This document shows, in pieces, positions 5,689 to 9,281 of a stretch of DNA of 9,281 nucleotides. Below the pieces are notes generated by a model that saw only the letters and a program-made list of their open reading frames with translations, was not told where the DNA came from and did not search any database. A program made the position numbers and the translations under genes. Each line of letters begins with the position of its first letter. Position 1 is the first letter of the stretch. The DNA comes from an uncultured Selenomonadales bacterium (GTDB lineage: Bacteria; Bacillota; Negativicutes; Selenomonadales; Selenomonadaceae): contig CAMVIO010000062.1 in NCBI GenBank assembly GCA_947167555.1, positions 1-9,281 of the forward strand, read 5' to 3'.

Positions 5689-6350
5689 TGAGAAGCAGAT
5701 TGGATGAACAGCTTGCATTCCTGCATACGGAAATGATCCGCATGGGGGCTATGTGCGAAGAAGGGATCGCCCTTGCCGCCTCGGCCCTCGAAAAAGGCAG
5801 CGCCGACACGGCGGCGGGAATCGCCCCGCTCGACCAGGAAATCGACCAGAAGGAACGGGATATTGAACACCTCTGCATGAAGATTCTGCTCCAGCAGCAG
5901 CCCGTAGCCGGCGATTTGCGCCAAATCTCCGCAGCGCTGAAAATGATTACAGATATGGAGCGCATCGGCGATCAGGCGGAGGACATTGTGGAAATTGTCG
6001 CGTTTCTGAATGGCCGGACGGCTGAAGAGCACGGACCCTTTCGGGAAATGGCAAAAGCGGCGAGCAGGATGGTGACAGACAGCGTAGACGCCTATGTAAA
6101 GCAAGACACGAAACTTGCCAAGCAAGTGATTGATTACGACGATGTTGTGGACGAATATTTTCATCATGTAAAGGCAAATCTGATCGGAATGATTGCAAAA
6201 AATCCCGACGACGGCGAATATGCCCTGGATCTGCTGATGATCGCAAAATACTTTGAGCGCATCGGCGACCATGCGACCAATATTGCCGAGCGGGTGCTGT
6301 ATTCCGTTACGGGTGTCCGGAGGGAGGGCGAGATATGGTCTGGTGTGTAG
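5688..6350 (+). CDS. phoU: Phosphate signalling protein PhoU
   Basis: The 220-residue, mostly helical cytosolic protein carries the two PhoU repeats. Each holds the metal-binding signature ERIGD: residues 91-95 (MERIGDQAEDI) and 190-194 (FERIGDHATNIAE). Members bind metal clusters and link Pst transporter state to the PhoR kinase, keeping the Pho response off when phosphate is plentiful; they may also limit uptake. The length is normal for the family. GGGGAGG 8 nt upstream is a strong ribosome binding site. The gene overlaps pstB by 1 nt and the response regulator by 16 nt, as expected for a tightly coupled signalling set. Confidence 0.97.
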   Translation: MRSRLDEQLAFLHTEMIRMGAMCEEGIALAASALEKGSADTAAGIAPLDQEIDQKERDIEHLCMKILLQQQPVAGDLRQISAALKMITDMERIGDQAEDIVEIVAFLNGRTAEEHGPFREMAKAASRMVTDSVDAYVKQDTKLAKQVIDYDDVVDEYFHHVKANLIGMIAKNPDDGEYALDLLMIAKYFERIGDHATNIAERVLYSVTGVRREGEIWSGV

Positions 6351-7009
6351 AGGATGACGCGACCATCCGGGACATAGAAGTATATGCGCTCCAATCCACC
6401 GGGTTTGAAGCGAGAGGATTCAAGGACAGCGATTCTTTCTGGGAGGCTTTGCAGAGCGAGCGACCCCAGCTTGTCGTGTTGGATGTCATGCTCCCCGGCA
6501 TGGATGGCGTGGAGCTGCTCAAAAAAATCCGCGCTTCCGCAAAATTCAGCGATCTGCCTATCATCATGGCTACTGCGAAAGGCACGGAATATGACAAAAT
6601 CCAGAGCCTTGACCTGGGCGCGGATGATTACATCGTAAAGCCGTTCGGCGTGATGGAGCTGATCTCCCGCATTAAGTCAGTGCTGCGCCGCTGCCGCCCC
6701 GCAGAAAGCGCAAGCGAGCTTACCATGGGCGGCATCGGCCTTCATCTCGACGAGCGCACCCTGACGATTGACGGCGAACGGGTACAGGTGACCTACAAGG
6801 AATTTGAGCTGCTTCGTCTGTTTATGAATCATCCGGGGATAGCATTCACCAGAGATCAGCTTTTCTCGAATATCTGGGGTATGGACTATGCAGGAGAAAC
6901 CCGCACCGTGGATATGCACATCCGCACGCTGCGCCAGAAATTGGGCAAATACGGCGAGTTGATTGAAACGGTGCGTCACATTGGATACAGAATGGAAAAG
7001 ATAGAATGA
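6335..7009 (+). CDS. phoB: PhoB/PhoP-type response regulator, OmpR family
   Basis: The 224-residue protein has an N-terminal receiver domain with acidic pocket Glu6/Asp7/Asp8, phosphorylation site Asp50 (LVVLDVMLPGMDG), Thr80 and Lys102 (YIVKPF). A winged-helix DNA-binding domain runs from about 130 to 224 (YKEFELLRLF ... DMHIRTLRQKL ... VRHIGYRME), as in OmpR/PhoB regulators. Adjacency to pst, phoU and the kinase identifies it as the phosphate regulator; in Firmicutes it may also be called phoP. The start MVWCVEDD matches the family and has GGAGGGAGGG upstream, inside phoU. It overlaps the kinase gene by 4 nt. Its most likely target is the repeat element before pstS. Confidence 0.93.
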   Translation: MVWCVEDDATIRDIEVYALQSTGFEARGFKDSDSFWEALQSERPQLVVLDVMLPGMDGVELLKKIRASAKFSDLPIIMATAKGTEYDKIQSLDLGADDYIVKPFGVMELISRIKSVLRRCRPAESASELTMGGIGLHLDERTLTIDGERVQVTYKEFELLRLFMNHPGIAFTRDQLFSNIWGMDYAGETRTVDMHIRTLRQKLGKYGELIETVRHIGYRMEKIE

Positions 7010-8658
7010 CAAAGAAGATATTTCGATCGATTCTGATCACTTCGCTCGCTGTGATGTTGATCAGCTTATCCATCGCTTTCGGCTGCTTGTATTATTATTT
7101 CGGGAATATGCAGGAACAGCGGCTGGACAGTGAACTTTCGCTTGCGGCGGCGGCAGTCGCAGAAAACGGCAGCGGCTATCTGGAAAGACTGGAAAGCGGC
7201 AATCTGCGGCTTACTTTGGTGAACGCGGACGGAACGGTTCTCTGCGACACGGACGCGGATGCCGCCGCTATGGAAAATCATGCGGGCCGCAAAGAAATCC
7301 GGGAAGCCTTTGCGTCGGGCAAAGGCGAAAGCTCCCGTTATTCCTCCACACTGACGGAAAAGACGATTTACCGCGCGAGCCTGCTTCCCGATGGCACCGT
7401 GCTGCGCATTTCCGTCAGCCATGCAACGGCATTTGCGTTAATCGCCGGAATCGCGCAGTGGTTTGTCCTTGCTGCATTGTTTGCGGCAGCCATGTCATGG
7501 TTTTTGGCAAAACAGTTGTCGGAACGCATTATTATGCCGCTGAATCAGGTGGACTTGGAGCATCCTCTTGAAAATGAAGCCTACGAGGAATTGTCCCCGC
7601 TTCTCAGCAAAATCTATCGGCAGCACGAACAAATTGATGCACAGCTTTTGCAGCTCCGCCAAAAAACGGATGAATTTGAGCATATCACCGCAAACATGAA
7701 AGGCGGGCTTGTGCTGCTTGACGCAAGGGGAAAGATACTCAGCATCAATCCGGCCGCCGCTGCCTTGTTTGGGGCGGCGGGCAATTCCATCGGGGCGGAT
7801 TTCCTTTCCATTGAGCGAAGCCACAGCATGAACCGCGCCACAGCTGCCGCCCTGGAGTCCGGACACATAAGCATCCGCGAGGAGCGCGGCGGGCGCATAT
7901 ATCAAATCGACATCAGCCGGATCGAAAGCGCCGGAACCGTCATGGGACTTGTCATTCTCGCGTTCGACATATCCGAACAGGAATATGCCGAGCGTACCCG
8001 CAGGGAATTTTCCGCCAATGTTTCCCATGAGTTGAAAACGCCGCTTACCTCTATCATCGCCAGCGCAGACCTGATTGAGAACAACCTTGTGAAGCTGAAA
8101 GATATGCCCCGTTTCATTGGGCACATCAAAAAAGAAGCCTCCCGCCTGCTGACGCTGATCGAAGATATCATTCGTCTGTCCCAGCTGGACGAAGGATTGG
8201 AAATGCCTATGGAAGCAGTCGATCTCAGCGCAACGGCAAGGGAAGCCGTCCGGCAGCTTGAAGATGCCGCGGACAGCCGCAACGTGCAAATCGACCTGCA
8301 CGCAGAAAGCTATATACTGCAAGGCGTTCCTCGCCTGCTCCACGAAATCGTTTATAATCTGGTGGAAAACGCCATCAAATACAATGCACCCGGCGGAACG
8401 GTCACCGTATCGGTCAGAAAAACAGAAAACGGCGGGGAGCTGAAAGTATCCGATACCGGCATCGGCATCCCACCCGAGCACCAGGATCGGGTGTTTGGGC
8501 GCTTTTATCGGGTGGACAAGAGCCATTCCAAAGAATCCGGCGGCACTGGCCTTGGGCTTTCCATCGTGAAACACGCAGCAGGGTATTTCAAGGCTGGCAT
8601 CGCCTTGCAAAGCGAAGTCGGAAAAGGTACAACGATTACCGTTACGTTTCCGGCATAA
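7006..8658 (+). CDS. phoR: PhoR-type sensor histidine kinase
   Basis: The 550-residue membrane kinase has a membrane segment at about 8-31, an extracytoplasmic sensor region at about 32-138 and a second membrane segment at about 140-166. A short degenerate HAMP-like stretch follows (IIMPLNQVDLEHPLENEAYEELSPLL), then a PAS domain at about 225-325 (GLVLLDARGKILSINPAAAALFG). The HisKA domain holds the phospho-acceptor His341 (VSHELKTPLTS). The ATPase domain is complete: N box Asn455 (NLVENAIKY), G1 DTGIGIP (483-489), and G2 GGTGLGLSIVK (512-522). It should autophosphorylate and pass phosphate to PhoB. Its start overlaps the phoB stop by 4 nt (ATGA) and has only a weak GGAAAAG site, suggesting translational coupling. 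It is the last gene of the operon, followed by a strong terminator. Confidence 0.93.
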   Translation: MTKKIFRSILITSLAVMLISLSIAFGCLYYYFGNMQEQRLDSELSLAAAAVAENGSGYLERLESGNLRLTLVNADGTVLCDTDADAAAMENHAGRKEIREAFASGKGESSRYSSTLTEKTIYRASLLPDGTVLRISVSHATAFALIAGIAQWFVLAALFAAAMSWFLAKQLSERIIMPLNQVDLEHPLENEAYEELSPLLSKIYRQHEQIDAQLLQLRQKTDEFEHITANMKGGLVLLDARGKILSINPAAAALFGAAGNSIGADFLSIERSHSMNRATAAALESGHISIREERGGRIYQIDISRIESAGTVMGLVILAFDISEQEYAERTRREFSANVSHELKTPLTSIIASADLIENNLVKLKDMPRFIGHIKKEASRLLTLIEDIIRLSQLDEGLEMPMEAVDLSATAREAVRQLEDAADSRNVQIDLHAESYILQGVPRLLHEIVYNLVENAIKYNAPGGTVTVSVRKTENGGELKVSDTGIGIPPEHQDRVFGRFYRVDKSHSKESGGTGLGLSIVKHAAGYFKAGIALQSEVGKGTTITVTFPA

Positions 8659-8706
8659 ATCCAAAAATGCCGCTCCAAGGATTTCCCGAATGAACGGCAA
8701 CAAGGC

Positions 8707-8749
8707 AAAAAAATTGCGGCAAGAAATTCTCGTTCTTGCCGCAATTTTT
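8707..8749. terminator. Bidirectional Rho-independent terminator
   Basis: A 17-bp perfect stem, 8709-8725 with 8733-8749 (core TTGCGGCAAGAA / TTCTTGCCGCAA), has a 7-nt loop. It is flanked by seven A on the left (8707-8713) and five T on the right (8745-8749), so it can stop transcription in both directions. It sits between the convergent phoR and BCCT genes and closes both units. Confidence 0.9.
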
Positions 8750-8829
8750 CATGCTGTCCTTGGCGTCTCCGCCCGTGATGGGCGCAAGCGCCGTGACAAA
8801 TGCCAAAACAGTATACAGGCGGAATGAAC

Positions 8830-9281
8830 TCAATCTTCATAAGAACGGAAAGGCTTGTCTTTCTCCGGGTAGGTGTCGGGTTTGATGTAAAGCCCCATCT
8901 CGTTTCGCTCATGCTCCAGCTCGATGTAGAGGGCGATCATCATCAGCACGATGGCGACGGAGAAGGGCAGCGCCACGATGATCAGCACATTTTGCAGCGC
9001 GTCGAGGCCGCCCGCCGCGAGGAGCGACCCCGCCAAGACTGACAGCAATACGCCCCAGACGAGCTTCGTGCGGTTCGTCGGGTGCAGTGCTCCCTTTTCC
9101 GAGAGCATCGCCAGAACGAAAACCGCCGAGTCCGCCGAGGTGATGAAAAACGAGAAAATCAGGAACACAGCCAGCACGGACATAAAAAAGCCGAAAGGGC
9201 AATGTGCCAGCGCGCCGAACAAAATATTTTCCGTGTCCAAATCAATCAATTCGATGCCCGTGGTCTGCAAATGGGTGGCCA
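8830..9281 (-). CDS. BCCT-family betaine/carnitine/choline transporter, C-terminal part only
   Basis: The minus-strand frame is open from the right window edge to a stop at 8832-8830, giving the last ~149 residues of a protein normally about 500 long. The 5' end is outside the window, so no start is assigned. FFITSADSAVFVLAML followed by PTNRTKLVWGVLLSVLAG and GGLDALQNVLIIVALPFSV is the conserved C-terminal block of BCCT transporters (PF02028), covering about the last three membrane helices. A charged cytosolic tail ends in KDKPFRSYED. Members move quaternary ammonium compounds such as glycine betaine, carnitine or choline, driven by ion gradients or by exchange. The substrate cannot be told because the binding-site helices are not in the window. 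It is convergent with phoR and unrelated to the phosphate operon. Confidence 0.92.
   Translation of the reverse strand, partial: ATHLQTTGIELIDLDTENILFGALAHCPFGFFMSVLAVFLIFSFFITSADSAVFVLAMLSEKGALHPTNRTKLVWGVLLSVLAGSLLAAGGLDALQNVLIIVALPFSVAIVLMMIALYIELEHERNEMGLYIKPDTYPEKDKPFRSYED

Noticed and set aside
7495..8703. A 402-codon open frame on the minus strand antisense to phoR
   Set aside because: It lies opposite a kinase with all motifs intact. The translation has no recognisable domain, and no promoter or ribosome binding site was seen.
8642..8833. Possible 63-residue small protein on the minus strand just after the BCCT stop
   Set aside because: It would need a TTG start overlapping the BCCT stop codon and would be translated through the 17-bp terminator stem at 8709-8749. 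I saw no ribosome binding site and no family resemblance.

Overview
The window looks like a chromosomal segment of a moderately GC-rich member of the Bacillota. A Negativicutes- or Clostridia-type anaerobe is my best guess. The basis is the gene order pstSCAB-phoU-phoB-phoR, strong AGGAGG-like ribosome binding sites, a Firmicutes-type short lipoprotein PstS, and a NifX-like protein with a His-rich tail. No RNA gene or marker settles the genus. Apart from one small gene remnant I see no mobile element, CRISPR array, tRNA or rRNA.

Layout. Left block (1-1935, minus strand): a DUF389 membrane protein (473-1861), followed downstream by a NifX/NafY-type iron-molybdenum-cofactor-binding protein (1-411, cut by the window edge) that ends in at least three 10-residue Cys/Gly/His3 repeats. 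The second gene has its own near-consensus promoter, overlapping the stop codon of the first. Spacer 1895-2159: a strong hairpin terminator reading leftward, the last ~30 codons of an otherwise missing minus-strand gene, then a candidate Pho-box promoter reading rightward. Central block (2160-8658, plus strand): a complete phosphate locus, with PstS lipoprotein, PstC and PstA permeases, PstB ATPase, PhoU, and the PhoB/PhoR two-component pair. Right edge: a bidirectional terminator, then the 3' end of a convergent BCCT-family transporter (8830-9281, minus strand).

How the genes work together: PstS captures phosphate outside the membrane and hands it to the PstC/PstA channel, which is driven by PstB. 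PhoU links transporter state to the PhoR kinase. PhoR phosphorylates PhoB, which most likely acts on the Pho-box promoter before pstS. From pstA to phoR every junction overlaps (4, 1, 16 and 4 nt), which suggests translational coupling. The pstS-pstC and pstC-pstA junctions instead have 116- and 126-nt spacers with potential RNA structure.

This is mostly a conventional region. The observations most worth a second look are the gene remnant and its surviving terminator next to the pst promoter, the metal-binding repeat tail, and the structured spacer between pstC and pstA. I did not find a convincing new biological system.
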